Source: an uncultured Myxococcales bacterium (GTDB taxonomy: Bacteria > Myxococcota_A > UBA9042). Taken from it: 39,019 nt of DNA. Positions within the stretch are counted from its first letter, which is position 1, and each line of letters opens with the position of its first letter. This document shows positions 23,934 to 34,457 of this stretch, one piece after another. The notes below the pieces were generated by a model. The model was not told the DNA's origin and ran no database searches. It saw nothing but the letters and a program-made list of their open reading frames with translations. Position numbers and translations under genes: made by a program. The stretch is from the NCBI GenBank assembly GCA_937910235.1, contig CALENB010000226.1:1-39019 (forward strand). The letters are read 5' to 3'.

Positions 23934-26900
23934 CTACGCGTCCCGCAATGCGTCGATCGCGTCGCGAAGGTCGGGCTGCAGCTCGAGCGCTCGGTTCAAG
24001 GCTAGTCGCGCCTGGGACGAGCGACCGAGCTTCTTGTGAAGCCGCCCAATCTCCAGCAGCGCCTGTGCGCGGTCCGACTTCTGGGCATGACGCGGCCCCA
24101 TGGTCGCGACCTTCTCAAACTCGATCATCGCACGATTGTCGTCACCCAGCAGCGAGCTGACGCGCGCTAGCCCCAGGGTGGCATCGACGTCACCCGGCGC
24201 GCCTTTCAGCGCGGTACGGTAGTGTTTCAGCGCGTCTTTGTGGCGCCCGACACGCTCACACAGCATGCCCGCGCGGGCGGCGGCGGCAGGCAACTGCGCG
24301 CGATCACGTGTCCGACGCAAGCGATCGACCACCCAGTCCTGCAGGCGAGCGGCGTCTTCGAAGCGACCCAACGTCGCCCAGACCATCGCCAGCGGCAGAT
24401 TGATGGTGATGTCGTCTTTCGTCAGCGCGTAGGCCTCCTCAAGCACGTCGACGGCCTCGGCGCCACGGTTGAGCTGCAAGTACACAGCGCCGAGCTGTGC
24501 GAGCACGACGGCCCGCCCTGAATCCGCGGGGTCCGTCGCCGTGGCCCAGTGGCGCAGGCTCTCCGCCAACGCCTCCTGACTCCCGCGCGCGGCATAGAGC
24601 GTGCACAGCTTCTCGTTGGCGAGCCAGTGGCCTGGGGCGATCTGCAGGAGTCGCTGCAACGCGCTGAGGGCCTGCGTCGGTTGCGCCAACTTGCCGTCGT
24701 ACAGCTCGCAGAGGCGCCACAGGAGGTCGACTTTGGCCGCATCATCGGGCGTCTGGTCGACCATCCGCTCCAGACCCGCGGCGGCGGTCTCCGGATCGTC
24801 GCTCCTGGCTTGGACGAGTCCCCGCAGCGCGGATCGCTCGGGGTCGTCGGGCGCGAGCAGCTTCAGCTCGTCGAGCCACTGGTCCGCAGGTTGACCCTGC
24901 TCCACAGCGTGCCGTGCCAGCTTCCTGACCAGCATCACGCGCTCGACCCGCGGCACATCGAACTTCAGTCGATGTGTGGCGGCGCGCTGGAAACCCGCGA
25001 CGTCGTTTGCGTCCTCACAAATGCCGATCAGCTCGCGTTGCAGGACCTCATTGCGCTCGTCTGAGGCCAGCGCCGTCTCCAGCGCTGCGCGGGCCTCCCC
25101 AGTCTTGCCGAGCTCCACGCAGACGTTGGCCAGCTTGCGCAGCACCACGACCCGCGCCGGCCCTGCGGCCACACCTTCGGCGCGCCGCCTGTAGAGCCGC
25201 TGCAGCTGCGTCGGATTGCCGGCGGCGTGACGCTCCACGAAGTGGAAGGCCTCATCGTCGGTCGGATTGAGGTCGAAGGCTTGGAGGTAGTGGGCTGCGG
25301 CGCGGTCTGGCGCGTTGAGGGGACCTGCGCACATGCGAGCCGCGCGGATCAGCGCCTCACCACGTTCGGGGCTCGTCGCGGGCAGCCGCGTCGCCCAGCG
25401 CTCCAGCGCGTCGCATTGTTTGGCAGGGTCGCCATCTTCCAGCATCTCGACCAGCGCCTCGAGCGGATCGGGGTCCGTCGGATCGGCCGCAGCGATGGCT
25501 TCGTAGGCGTCGATCGCGGCCGTCTGCTGTCCGCTCGCGCGGGCCAACCCGGCGAGCCGGTGTTGTAGGCCGACGCGGTCTGCGTCCGACTTCGTCGTGG
25601 CAATCCGGACATGCAGTGTGTCGACCAGCTCCTCCCAACGATTGCCCTCCTCCAGCAACGTATCGAGTCGCTCCCACGCAGCTTCGCGGCTCGGCGCCTG
25701 CGCGATGAGCATGCGCAGCAGCGCTTCTGTCCGCGCGACGTCGTCCGTCGATGCCGCTAGCGCGGTCTCCAGGACGGCGATCCGATCGCGCGACGTCAGC
25801 GTCGCACCAAGGGCGGCATCCAGCGCCGCGGTGAGCTGCGACTGGTCCTCGGCGGCCGGCGCCAGCCGCAACAGGGAGCGCACGCGCAGTCGAGTCGGCT
25901 CGACCAGGACCAGACGGGCCCAGACGTCTGCGGCGAGGCCGGGCGCCATCACGTGGTTCTCCAGCACCTCTGCCAGCGCGCTGAGCTGTCGCGTCGCCGC
26001 CGCGTCAGAACCCGCCTCAAGTACACGCCGTCGCAAGACGCTGGTCACACCGGACCAATCCTCTTGCGCGCGGTAGGTGAGCTCCAGGGCCCGCAAGGCG
26101 GCCGCGACGTGGCTGGAACCGTCTGCGATGCGCTCCAGCGTGGCAGCGGCCTCCGCGTGAGCTGGCTGATCACGGAGCACCGCTTCGAGGTGGCGCATGG
26201 CCTCCTCGGTTCGCTTGGAGCCATCGACCAACAGGCCAGCGAGCTCGACTCGCAGCTCAGCGAGCCCCTCGCCGCCTTGCATCAGCGCCCGATCGAGCTC
26301 GTCGATGAGGCGCGCGGGCTCGTGGGCTGCCCGGCGAAACGCCAACACCGCGTCACGCGCATCCAGGTTGTCTGGGTCGCGCTCCCAGAGGTGGTTATAC
26401 AAATCGGCCGCCCGACTTGGATCCTCGAGGTCCGCGGCGGCGCTGCCGGCGGCCGCCGCGACCAACTGGCCCTCTGTCGCGGCGTCGACTGAGAGGCGGC
26501 CGCCCAGGCCTCGCTCCACGGCCTCAACAAAAGCTTTCGGGTCGCCCGCCTGTTCGGCCAGCGTCTGGGCACGTTCGATCAGCAGTTCTGGCTCGTCGAC
26601 ATCGGCGCAACCGTTGAGAAGCGCAGCGATGGCGGACGCGACTTCGCCTTGCTCGGCCACCGCATCTGCGAGCTCGATCAAGCCGCTGACGCGACCGTGC
26701 CCAGAGGTCCCCACGAGCGCCGCGCGGCGCAGATCGATGAGCGATGTATGGAGTCCGCGCTCGGTGAACAGCTCCGTGAACGCCGACACAGCCGAACCGG
26801 CCAGGGTGGGGTCCGCGGCGGCTCGCGCCACCAGGAGCTCGGCGCTCACTGTGCCGGGGCGATCAACGTCCAGCAGCGCAGCAAACGCCGCGAGATCGGC

Positions 26901-29900
26901 TTCGACGTCGTCGCCTGCCACCGCCAACGCATGGTGAGCGGCCGGCAGCACCGCGTCGCGCCGCGCGTCCGTGTCAGCGTGGGCCAGGGTCATCATCACG
27001 CGTTCGCGGTCGTGCGGCGCCAACAGCAGCGCCCGGATGCTCCAGTCTGCGGCGAGGTCGGCGTCGCCCAGCGGACCCATGGCGTGATGGATGAGCGCGT
27101 CCAAGGCGGCGAGCTGATCGGCCGTGTCATCGCATCGCGTGAGCCAACGCAACTTCAGCGACGCCCACTCCTCGGGTGCCGCCTCGGCGTCGACGAACTC
27201 CAGCTGCCATTGCAGCACGAGCAGGCCGTCGCTAGCTGGCAACTCCTCCGCTTGTTCGCTGAGCAGGACCAGCTCGTCGCCGAGGGAAGCTGCGCCATCG
27301 CTGTCCACGGCCGACTTTGCGACTGCAAATGCAGCTTCGGCTTGATCGGACGCGAGGTGGGCGGCGACCGCTAAGCGGCGGCTGACGGCGGAGGTCGTCT
27401 CTGGATTGTTGACCGCGGCGATAGCGGCATCTCGCCAGCTCGGATCGCCTGCCGCCCGCTGCAGCGCGATGCCTCGGACCAGCAGCGTCGGATCGTTCGG
27501 CGCGAGCGCCCGTATACGCGCGAAGACGCTCGCCGCACGACCCGGATTGGCGAGCCCACCCGTCCAAAGATCAAGCGCCTGCGTGAGCAGCTTGCGGCGC
27601 TGCTCGGGGTCTTCGCTGGCGTCCGCCTCGGCCTCCAGCGCGTCCGCTAGGCCCTCGTTGGCGCCTGCGGCGAGCAACAGGTCGCGACGCTGCGCGCGCA
27701 CGGCCGGGTCGTCGCGGTGCTCCAACGCCATGCCGAGGTAGGCCGCGGCCGTCTCGGCGTCATCGGCGGATGCAGCCAACTCCGCTGCGCGGATCAGCAC
27801 TTCGGCTTGGTCGTTCGGCGATCTCGCCCACTCCAAGCTGCCGAGCAGTGCGTCCAAGACGGCGTCGGGCGCGGCGACGCCGGTCAACGCTTGCCAGCGC
27901 TGACCGTCCGTCGGTGCCAGCGCGAATCGCATCGCGCGCGGTGCGAGCGCGCTCGGATCCGCCTCGGACCAGGCCACCAGCCAGGCCTCGTTGATCGCTG
28001 GCCCGTGCACCTCAACCGCGATGCTCAGGAGCTCGACTCGCGCCGTGGCCTCGGCTGTGTGTAGCAGCAACGCGTCCACCAACTCGGGGGCGCGCGCGCC
28101 GTCCAGCCACAGCTGACGTAGCAGTGGCTCATCCTCCTCGGATGGCGCGATCGCCGCCGCTCGCAGGGCGTCGACCACAGCTAGCTCCGGTGTCGGCTGG
28201 CGACGGGCCAACGTCCGCAGCGCGGTGGACGCGTACGCGGCGTCCTTGTCGCTGGCGGCGGTCTGCAGCAGCGCCGAGATCGCCTCGGACGCAGTGCGAG
28301 CCACGTCTGCGTCGCTCGCCTCAAGGCTCCCTGTCGCAACGGCGAGCATCAGCAAGTCGATCCGCTCTTCGGCTGGCGCCTCGGCCAGCGCGTCTCGCAA
28401 CACCACGAACGCCGCAGCTGGCCCGGCGCCGTAATTGGCCTCGTGGTCCGCCAAGCGCAGTCGGAGGTCGCGTCGCTGCGGCTCTGTCGCCGATCGCGCG
28501 ACGGCGGCGCTCAAGTGGGCGGAGAGCCGCGGCCCCGCCACGTCGGGTGCCATGGCGCCTAGCGCGAGGTCTCGCAGCGTGAACGCCTCATCGTCCTCGG
28601 GCGCGTCCGCTAGCGCGGCGTCCAGCAGCTCAGCCGCCTCGTGCCAAGCCTCTCGCGCCAACGCCCGCTCCGCGAGATCGCGGCGCAAGGTGTTGCGCGC
28701 CGTAAGGTCTGCGATCTCGTCCGCGGCGATAGCGAGCAGACCGTCAACCTCGTTGCGTTCGTCATCGGACTCCGCCAGCGCCCGCAGGGCTGCGACCGTG
28801 TCGGCATCGGTCGGGTCGGCAACGACGAGCTGTTGCAGCTGCGCCTGAGCGCTGTCGCGATCGCCGCTCGCAGCGAAGGCCGCCGCGAGGCTGGTGCGCT
28901 CGGCGCGGACGTCCAGGCCGGCCGGCGCGGCCTCCAAGCGCTCCAATCGCAGCGTCTGGGCCGAAACAGGTTGTCCCGCGTCGGTGAGCGCCGCGATGAG
29001 ATCGTCAAAGACGACCGAACTCGGGGCGTCGCGCCACAAGGCGGTCCAAGCCGCGAGGCCGACCTCGCGGGTGGCCTCATCTTCCACCTGCGCGCGAAAG
29101 CCGCGCAGCTGTAGGCCCGGCCGCGCGGCCTCGGGTGCCGCTGCCGCTGCCTCCGCCCACGCCTCCGCCCGCGCCGCCGCGCTGACGCCGCTCGCGTCCG
29201 CGGCTTCGTCGAGCGCGTTGATCAGCGCTGTCTGTCCGGGCGACGTGATCAGCGCGCCAGCGAGTCGCTCGAACGCGAGCTTGGGGTCCGCCGCCGCGCG
29301 CCGGAGCTGCAGCGTGACCGCCACAGCGGTCTCGGCGCCGGCCGCCCACGCCTGAAGCACCGCGTCCCGCAAGTCGTCTTGGCCCAGGGCTTCGAGTCGT
29401 GCAGCGATGGTCTCCGCCATCGCGTGGCTTGTGGCGGGCAAACCGGGATCCGCCTGCGAGAGCAGCGCCGCCCCCGCGCGGGCTGCGACCTCCGCGTCGT
29501 CTGGCGATTGCGCCAGCACGTGCATCCAGTGGCCCGTCGCCGCGGCGCCGTCTTCGTCCTCAAGCAGCGTCGCCAGATCGCGATGGATCCCGACGATCAC
29601 CGCCGCCGATGCGGCCGCGGAGTCGCCTGCGCTGTCGGTGCCGCTGTCGGCGCCGGGCGCGCCGATCGCCGCGTTCGTGCCCTGTGTCAACGCCGCGAGG
29701 CGGGCCTCCAGGGCCTCCCGCGTCGCCTTGACATCGCCACTGGCGAGCTCCAGCCAGGCCGCCCAGAGCAGCTCCGAGTCCGGCAACGTCACTAGGCCAC
29801 GCTTCAGCGCAGCGACCGCGTCTTGCGGCGCGCCACGCTCGTCGGCATGCAGCATCGAGAGCCGCAGCCACGTCAGCTCAACCTCGTCCGGCGCCGCGCC

Positions 29901-32900
29901 GGCAGGATCCACCGCGCCGGCCGCGAGGCGCGATGTGAGCACGTCAGCGACCGCATCAAGGTCGCCCGCGTCTCGGTGCAGCGCCTCCAGCGCCTCGTAG
30001 GACTCCAGCGCCGCGGGGGCCAGCGCGCGCAGCGCCGTCCACGCCGCGATGGCGCGTTTGGCGTCGCCACTGGTCGCTGCGCGTGTCGCGACAAGGCGGA
30101 GCAGCGCGTCGTTCGGCGCAGCGCCGGCCGAGAGGCCCGATTCGGCATCTAGCGTCGCGTCTAGGCCGCTGTCAGCGCGGGCATCTGCGATCGCCAAGGC
30201 GCGTGTCCACACGGCCAGATCGGTCCGGGCGAACGACACCGCCTCGGCCGCCTTCGCGAGCGCGAGTGGCCCGTTGTCGGCGTGCCCGTGCGCCAGGTCC
30301 GCTTGGTCGAGGAGCGCGGCCACATGTTCGGGGCTACCCACCTCGGCGTCGGCGCTCAGCACCTCGACGCAGCGAAGGACCTCGTCCCAGCGCTGGTGCG
30401 CTCGAGCTGTCGGCAGCAACAGCGTCGCCGCGGCCTGCGCCTGTTCGGGCAGATCGAGGCGTCCGGCCAAGATCGCGATGACGAGCTCCTCATCGTCAGA
30501 CAGGCGCTCCGCGGTCGCTGCGGCCGGCAAAATAGCCGCAGCAGCGCGCAACACCGTCGCGTGGTCGTCGACGTCCGCCAGCTCGATGCGTCGCACCGCG
30601 GCCGCGGCTCTCGCCTCGCAGCCGCCGACTGCGGTCGCTAGGTAGGCGTCCAGGGCGACGCAGAGCGCTGGCTCGTCCCCTGCCTGTTCACATGCCGCCA
30701 GCCGCTGCGACCAGGCATCCGGGTCATTCGGGGCGAGTGATACGATCGTCTCGTACAGCCGCGCCGCGGACGTGGGATCATGGGCCACACCGTCGCAGAT
30801 GCCCGCGGCGCGGCGCAGCGCCTCTACTTTCTCTTCGCCCTGCAGCGTCTGCGCGAGGCGCTCCAAGGTCACGACGACCTCCGGCCAGTTGCCCTGCTCC
30901 ACGAGCAGTCGCTCGCGGGCGACCAACAGCGCGACGTGTGCGTTATCCGCCGTCGCCGTTGACGTCGCCGCTGACATCTCGGCGTCAATCGCTTCGAGCG
31001 CGGCGTCGAGATCGACACCCTCGCCCGCCGCCCACGCCGCCACGGCGATGAGGGCGGCTTGGGCTGCGTCCGGAGCGGCGTCGCGCAGTCGCGCCACCGC
31101 GGCGGCCACAGCGGCGACGACGCCTTCGGATTCACCGGCCCGTTCGGCGGCTTCACAGAGGCGATCGGTGTCCGAGATCAGGTCATCGGCCGTCGCCGCG
31201 TCAGCCATGGCCTGTTGCCACGCGGCGCGCGCTTCGCCCCAGTCGTCCCGGTCTTCGGCGCGCTCGGCGAGCTGGCGTCGGGTGCTCGCACGGGCTGGTC
31301 CGCGCGCGGCCAGCGTGGCGAGGGCTTGCTCAAGCCAGGCGTCGTCCTGGGCAGACTCGGCCAGCGCGAGCAGCTCAGTCGCCACGGCGGTCGCCAGCTC
31401 GTCGTCTTCGCTGTCCGTGGTGTGCAAGAGCGCGAGCCCGCACAGTTCGACAGCGCGCTCGGGCTGCTGGAGTTCGAGGGCTGCGGACTGCGCTGCAGCG
31501 CGCAACGGCGCGACCGCGGCGACGCCCTCAAGGTCTGCCGCCATCGCCTCCAATTGCGACACAAACGTCTCGGCGGCGTCGTCGCCATCGCCAAGCGCGG
31601 CGCGCAGGCTGTCGACGTCACCGCTTGCGACCGCCGCACGCTGGGCCAGCTTCTGACCGAGTGGCGACGTCGGACGGAGCGTCAACAGGCGCGCCACAGT
31701 AGACTGTGCCGCGCTGAGGTCGCCGCGACCCTCGGCATGAGCGCCCGCGAGTTGCTCGAGCAGATCTCCGCGCTCGCCATCGGACAATCGGTCATCGTCC
31801 AGCAAGACCTCTAGGACGCCGACCTGCTCGTCCGCGCGTCCAACCGCGCCGTACAGGCGACTCAACCCACGCAGGGCCGCAGGGTGTGCGGGTCGTAGCT
31901 CGCGCAGGTCTTCGAACAGGGAGATGGCGAGCAGCTTGTCGTCGAGCGCCCAGGCTGCCAGCGCGGCGGCCTCCTCAAGCACCGTCACGGCAGCGTCATC
32001 GTCGCTGTGGCGGCGGCGCCACGTCAGCGCCGTCACGAGATGACGATCGTCGCCGAGCTTGCGCGCAGCCTGCTCAATAGCCCTGTCATCTATCGTAGGG
32101 TCATGTGCCGTTGGGTCATCGTGGGCGTCGTCGCCTTCGGTCGACCCCGCTGCGGTCGATCCCGCGGGCCGCATCGCTACCAGCGCGTTGAGCGCGCGCG
32201 TGGCGAGCCCCGTTGCGTCGTAGGACTCGGTGGTGATGCGCAGCAAGGTGCGCGCGGCCGCGCGACCGCGGTCAGGATCGTTCAGGCGCAGCGCGAGCCG
32301 CTCCGCCAGCTCCTGCCAAGCCTCGACCGCCGCCAACGCCTCATCGAACGCCTCATCGAGGCCGGGTCGCTCCACGTCCAGCCGCGCGACGCGGCGCAGC
32401 AGCGTCACGTGAGCGCTCGGATCGGCGAGCGCTGCGTCCTTTCCGTGCAAGTCAGCACGGCGACTCAGCGCGTCCGCCAGGGCCTCTTCGTCCCCGGCGG
32501 CCTCGGCTTGATTGGCGCGTCGCTCCAGCACATCGCGCAGCTCGGTCCAGCGCTGGTTCGCCCCATAGAGCCGGACCAACGCGTCCGTCGCTTCGGGGTG
32601 GTTTGGGGCGCCCGCCAGCACACGATGCCACGCCTCAATCGCGCGATCAGGGCTGTCCATCTCGCCTTCAGCCAGCTCAGCCATGGCGCGGGCGATGCGC
32701 ACGGCCTCTTCGCCTGCAGCGCCCGGCAGCCGATGACTCAGCACCATGTACAGACGCTTGACGTCGCCCGCGGCTCGGAATCGCGCTTCAAAGAAGTCGA
32801 GCGCGACGTTGTTGCGAGGATCCAGGGTGCGGACACGCCGCATGTAACGTTCAGCCTGATCGTCGTTGCCACCCTGGATCGCCACGCGTGCCAGCGCCAG

Positions 32901-33944
32901 GCAGACCAACGCCTCGCCGTCGCGATCGCACTGTTTCACCGTGTGAAGACGCAGCTGATCGAGCTGCAGCGAGGCCGCGATCTCGCCGCCGATCGCACGC
33001 AGGGCCAGCAGACGCGCCTGCACCCCCAGATCGTCGGGGAGCGCCTCGCTCAGCACTTCGAGGGCACGCTGCGCCACGTCGGGCTGCCGCTGGTCGACCT
33101 CAAAGCGATTGGCCAACTCGTCTGCCGTGCGCAGACGTTCGTGCATGGGTTGCTCGCAATCGAGTGACGCCGCGAGCGCCCGGCCTAACATCTCGGGATC
33201 GCCGACCGCACGAGCTACTTCGGCCCACAGCGGCGCGGCCTCCTGAGGCTCGGCGCCAGAGTCCACGGCGTCCGCCAACACGGCGCTCACGTCCGCCAGC
33301 GGCTCGTCGCCGGCGAGGAGCAGCTGGGCGTACTCCAGCAAAACGGCGCCCCGCTGCGTGCCCGTCGCCTCAGCGATCTCCATGCGTTTTGCGGTCAGCA
33401 CCTCATGGCGATCTTCGCGCTGCGACGCCGCGATCTCGCGCAGCTCTCCGGGCTCGCCCGCCATGGCCTCCACGGGCTCACCGAGGGCGTCGAGGGCCTC
33501 GAGCGCAAGCACGGCTCGGGTGCCATGTCCGAGGCTGATGTGGGCCCGCGCCGCCCGAAGCAGGGCCCACGATCGCTCGTCTTCCGGCGCCAGGGCAGCT
33601 ACGGCGTCGAACAGATGACCGAGTCGACCCAGCCGCGACAGCGCCTCATCATCTTCGGCGGCCTGACACAGCCGCTCGCCGATCTCAAAACGGGGGTGTT
33701 GTCGAAACGCCTCACGCAGCAGCAGGAGCTCACGCTCTGGATCTGCGGCGCCGACTAGGTTCGCGGCACGCTCAAGCAGCGCGCCCTTCGCCCGCGGATG
33801 GCGCTCATGGGCTGCAAAGACGACGAGGCGATCGGCGACTTCAGCGCGGACCTCGCTGGTTTGGTCGTCCCGCAGCTGAGCGATGAGCTTCACCACGTCG
33901 CCGCGGGTCGGGGATTGCAGGGTCGTCGGCGTAGCGTCGGACAT
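23934..33944 (-). CDS. Giant TPR-repeat protein, 3336 aa
   Basis: A 10-kb gene for a soluble protein built almost wholly of helical repeats. No signal peptide or membrane helix is visible, so it is likely cytoplasmic. TPR-like units recur from the N-terminus (about residue 40) to the end; clear examples are RADDQ-type helices with ALDPRNNVALDFF, IVSLAPNDPDAW and, last, ALNRALELQPDLRDAIDAL. Many units carry a 'W.eLvd.L..R' helix followed by 'DP.RA...Y..I...P.d..A'. The protein is rich in alanine, aspartate, glutamate and leucine. Low-complexity linkers occur at about 594-620, 1253-1278 and 1418-1445. AGGAGGG lies 3-4 nt before the ATG at 33944, and a promoter-like pair lies 50 nt further up. 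I see no catalytic motif; a scaffold or stress/assembly platform is inference. Confidence 0.93.
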   Translation of the reverse strand: MSDATPTTLQSPTRGDVVKLIAQLRDDQTSEVRAEVADRLVVFAAHERHPRAKGALLERAANLVGAADPERELLLLREAFRQHPRFEIGERLCQAAEDDEALSRLGRLGHLFDAVAALAPEDERSWALLRAARAHISLGHGTRAVLALEALDALGEPVEAMAGEPGELREIAASQREDRHEVLTAKRMEIAEATGTQRGAVLLEYAQLLLAGDEPLADVSAVLADAVDSGAEPQEAAPLWAEVARAVGDPEMLGRALAASLDCEQPMHERLRTADELANRFEVDQRQPDVAQRALEVLSEALPDDLGVQARLLALRAIGGEIAASLQLDQLRLHTVKQCDRDGEALVCLALARVAIQGGNDDQAERYMRRVRTLDPRNNVALDFFEARFRAAGDVKRLYMVLSHRLPGAAGEEAVRIARAMAELAEGEMDSPDRAIEAWHRVLAGAPNHPEATDALVRLYGANQRWTELRDVLERRANQAEAAGDEEALADALSRRADLHGKDAALADPSAHVTLLRRVARLDVERPGLDEAFDEALAAVEAWQELAERLALRLNDPDRGRAAARTLLRITTESYDATGLATRALNALVAMRPAGSTAAGSTEGDDAHDDPTAHDPTIDDRAIEQAARKLGDDRHLVTALTWRRRHSDDDAAVTVLEEAAALAAWALDDKLLAISLFEDLRELRPAHPAALRGLSRLYGAVGRADEQVGVLEVLLDDDRLSDGERGDLLEQLAGAHAEGRGDLSAAQSTVARLLTLRPTSPLGQKLAQRAAVASGDVDSLRAALGDGDDAAETFVSQLEAMAADLEGVAAVAPLRAAAQSAALELQQPERAVELCGLALLHTTDSEDDELATAVATELLALAESAQDDAWLEQALATLAARGPARASTRRQLAERAEDRDDWGEARAAWQQAMADAATADDLISDTDRLCEAAERAGESEGVVAAVAAAVARLRDAAPDAAQAALIAVAAWAAGEGVDLDAALEAIDAEMSAATSTATADNAHVALLVARERLLVEQGNWPEVVVTLERLAQTLQGEEKVEALRRAAGICDGVAHDPTSAARLYETIVSLAPNDPDAWSQRLAACEQAGDEPALCVALDAYLATAVGGCEARAAAAVRRIELADVDDHATVLRAAAAILPAAATAERLSDDEELVIAILAGRLDLPEQAQAAATLLLPTARAHQRWDEVLRCVEVLSADAEVGSPEHVAALLDQADLAHGHADNGPLALAKAAEAVSFARTDLAVWTRALAIADARADSGLDATLDAESGLSAGAAPNDALLRLVATRAATSGDAKRAIAAWTALRALAPAALESYEALEALHRDAGDLDAVADVLTSRLAAGAVDPAGAAPDEVELTWLRLSMLHADERGAPQDAVAALKRGLVTLPDSELLWAAWLELASGDVKATREALEARLAALTQGTNAAIGAPGADSGTDSAGDSAAASAAVIVGIHRDLATLLEDEDGAAATGHWMHVLAQSPDDAEVAARAGAALLSQADPGLPATSHAMAETIAARLEALGQDDLRDAVLQAWAAGAETAVAVTLQLRRAAADPKLAFERLAGALITSPGQTALINALDEAADASGVSAAARAEAWAEAAAAAPEAARPGLQLRGFRAQVEDEATREVGLAAWTALWRDAPSSVVFDDLIAALTDAGQPVSAQTLRLERLEAAPAGLDVRAERTSLAAAFAASGDRDSAQAQLQQLVVADPTDADTVAALRALAESDDERNEVDGLLAIAADEIADLTARNTLRRDLAERALAREAWHEAAELLDAALADAPEDDEAFTLRDLALGAMAPDVAGPRLSAHLSAAVARSATEPQRRDLRLRLADHEANYGAGPAAAFVVLRDALAEAPAEERIDLLMLAVATGSLEASDADVARTASEAISALLQTAASDKDAAYASTALRTLARRQPTPELAVVDALRAAAIAPSEEDEPLLRQLWLDGARAPELVDALLLHTAEATARVELLSIAVEVHGPAINEAWLVAWSEADPSALAPRAMRFALAPTDGQRWQALTGVAAPDAVLDALLGSLEWARSPNDQAEVLIRAAELAASADDAETAAAYLGMALEHRDDPAVRAQRRDLLLAAGANEGLADALEAEADASEDPEQRRKLLTQALDLWTGGLANPGRAASVFARIRALAPNDPTLLVRGIALQRAAGDPSWRDAAIAAVNNPETTSAVSRRLAVAAHLASDQAEAAFAVAKSAVDSDGAASLGDELVLLSEQAEELPASDGLLVLQWQLEFVDAEAAPEEWASLKLRWLTRCDDTADQLAALDALIHHAMGPLGDADLAADWSIRALLLAPHDRERVMMTLAHADTDARRDAVLPAAHHALAVAGDDVEADLAAFAALLDVDRPGTVSAELLVARAAADPTLAGSAVSAFTELFTERGLHTSLIDLRRAALVGTSGHGRVSGLIELADAVAEQGEVASAIAALLNGCADVDEPELLIERAQTLAEQAGDPKAFVEAVERGLGGRLSVDAATEGQLVAAAAGSAAADLEDPSRAADLYNHLWERDPDNLDARDAVLAFRRAAHEPARLIDELDRALMQGGEGLAELRVELAGLLVDGSKRTEEAMRHLEAVLRDQPAHAEAAATLERIADGSSHVAAALRALELTYRAQEDWSGVTSVLRRRVLEAGSDAAATRQLSALAEVLENHVMAPGLAADVWARLVLVEPTRLRVRSLLRLAPAAEDQSQLTAALDAALGATLTSRDRIAVLETALAASTDDVARTEALLRMLIAQAPSREAAWERLDTLLEEGNRWEELVDTLHVRIATTKSDADRVGLQHRLAGLARASGQQTAAIDAYEAIAAADPTDPDPLEALVEMLEDGDPAKQCDALERWATRLPATSPERGEALIRAARMCAGPLNAPDRAAAHYLQAFDLNPTDDEAFHFVERHAAGNPTQLQRLYRRRAEGVAAGPARVVVLRKLANVCVELGKTGEARAALETALASDERNEVLQRELIGICEDANDVAGFQRAATHRLKFDVPRVERVMLVRKLARHAVEQGQPADQWLDELKLLAPDDPERSALRGLVQARSDDPETAAAGLERMVDQTPDDAAKVDLLWRLCELYDGKLAQPTQALSALQRLLQIAPGHWLANEKLCTLYAARGSQEALAESLRHWATATDPADSGRAVVLAQLGAVYLQLNRGAEAVDVLEEAYALTKDDITINLPLAMVWATLGRFEDAARLQDWVVDRLRRTRDRAQLPAAAARAGMLCERVGRHKDALKHYRTALKGAPGDVDATLGLARVSSLLGDDNRAMIEFEKVATMGPRHAQKSDRAQALLEIGRLHKKLGRSSQARLALNRALELQPDLRDAIDALRDA

Positions 33945-34000
33945 CAGCCCTCCTGGTGGCAGATGGCCGAGGTGTGGCCAGCCCTGCGCGCGTGTGCAGA

Positions 34001-34029
34001 AAGATACCTGCGGGCATCGCGTCGGACAA
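34001..34029 (-). promoter_or_regulatory. Predicted promoter of the giant TPR gene
   Basis: On the minus strand TTGTCC (34029-34024), a 17-bp spacer and TATCTT (34006-34001) match sigma-70 hexamers at eight of twelve positions. Transcription would start near 33994, about 50 nt before the ATG at 33944, which has a strong Shine-Dalgarno. argC, argB and further genes could be read from it too. Confidence 0.45.
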
Positions 34030-34049
34030 GCGCGCGAGGTTGAGCGTTC

Positions 34050-34388
34050 CTAGCGTGCGTAGCGATCTTCGAGGCGGACTACGTCGTCGAGCTCAGGCGT
34101 GCTGACCTCAACAAGGCGCACGTCGACGTCATCGGCCGCGAAGCGATGCACGGTCCCAGGGGCGACATGGAATGCCTCACCGGGGTCCAAGTACTGCACC
34201 ACGACGTTCGGACGCGCGCCGATCTCCAGCCGCAGTCGCCCACTCAGCACGCAGACCGTCTCTTCTTTTTTCTCGTGATACTGGCGCGAGAGCTCTTCGC
34301 CGGCGCGGATGATCAAGAATTTTCCGGCGTATCGCGCCGTCTCGGCCCAGATCTCTTCGTGGCCCCAAGGCTTCTCAACAATTCGCAT
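34050..34388 (-). CDS. Small cupin, mannose-6-phosphate isomerase-like
   Basis: A 112-aa single-cupin protein. VEKPWGHEEIWAET at the start and LSRQYHEKKEETVCVLSG are the pattern of the C-terminal cupin of type II mannose-6-phosphate isomerases and their stand-alone relatives; GEAFHVAPGTVHRF is the second cupin motif. H38, E43 and H78 (approximately) are likely metal ligands; the usual HxH is reduced to H-E. It may isomerise or bind a sugar phosphate, but no sugar gene sits next to it. The ATG at 34388 has GGGAGG about 11 nt upstream. It is 105 bp upstream of the giant TPR gene, which has its own promoter. Confidence 0.8.
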   Translation of the reverse strand: MRIVEKPWGHEEIWAETARYAGKFLIIRAGEELSRQYHEKKEETVCVLSGRLRLEIGARPNVVVQYLDPGEAFHVAPGTVHRFAADDVDVRLVEVSTPELDDVVRLEDRYAR

Positions 34389-34457
34389 GCGCGCACAGCC
34401 TCCCCGCGGTCTCGCCGCGAGCCAACAGCATGCGCCGGCTTGGCTGCACAGGCAACG

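Noticed and set aside
26649-27374. Plus-strand frames inside the giant TPR gene (this and several others)
   Set aside because: The minus-strand TPR frame is continuous with protein-like composition; antisense frames are common in such GC-rich DNA and lack ribosome sites.
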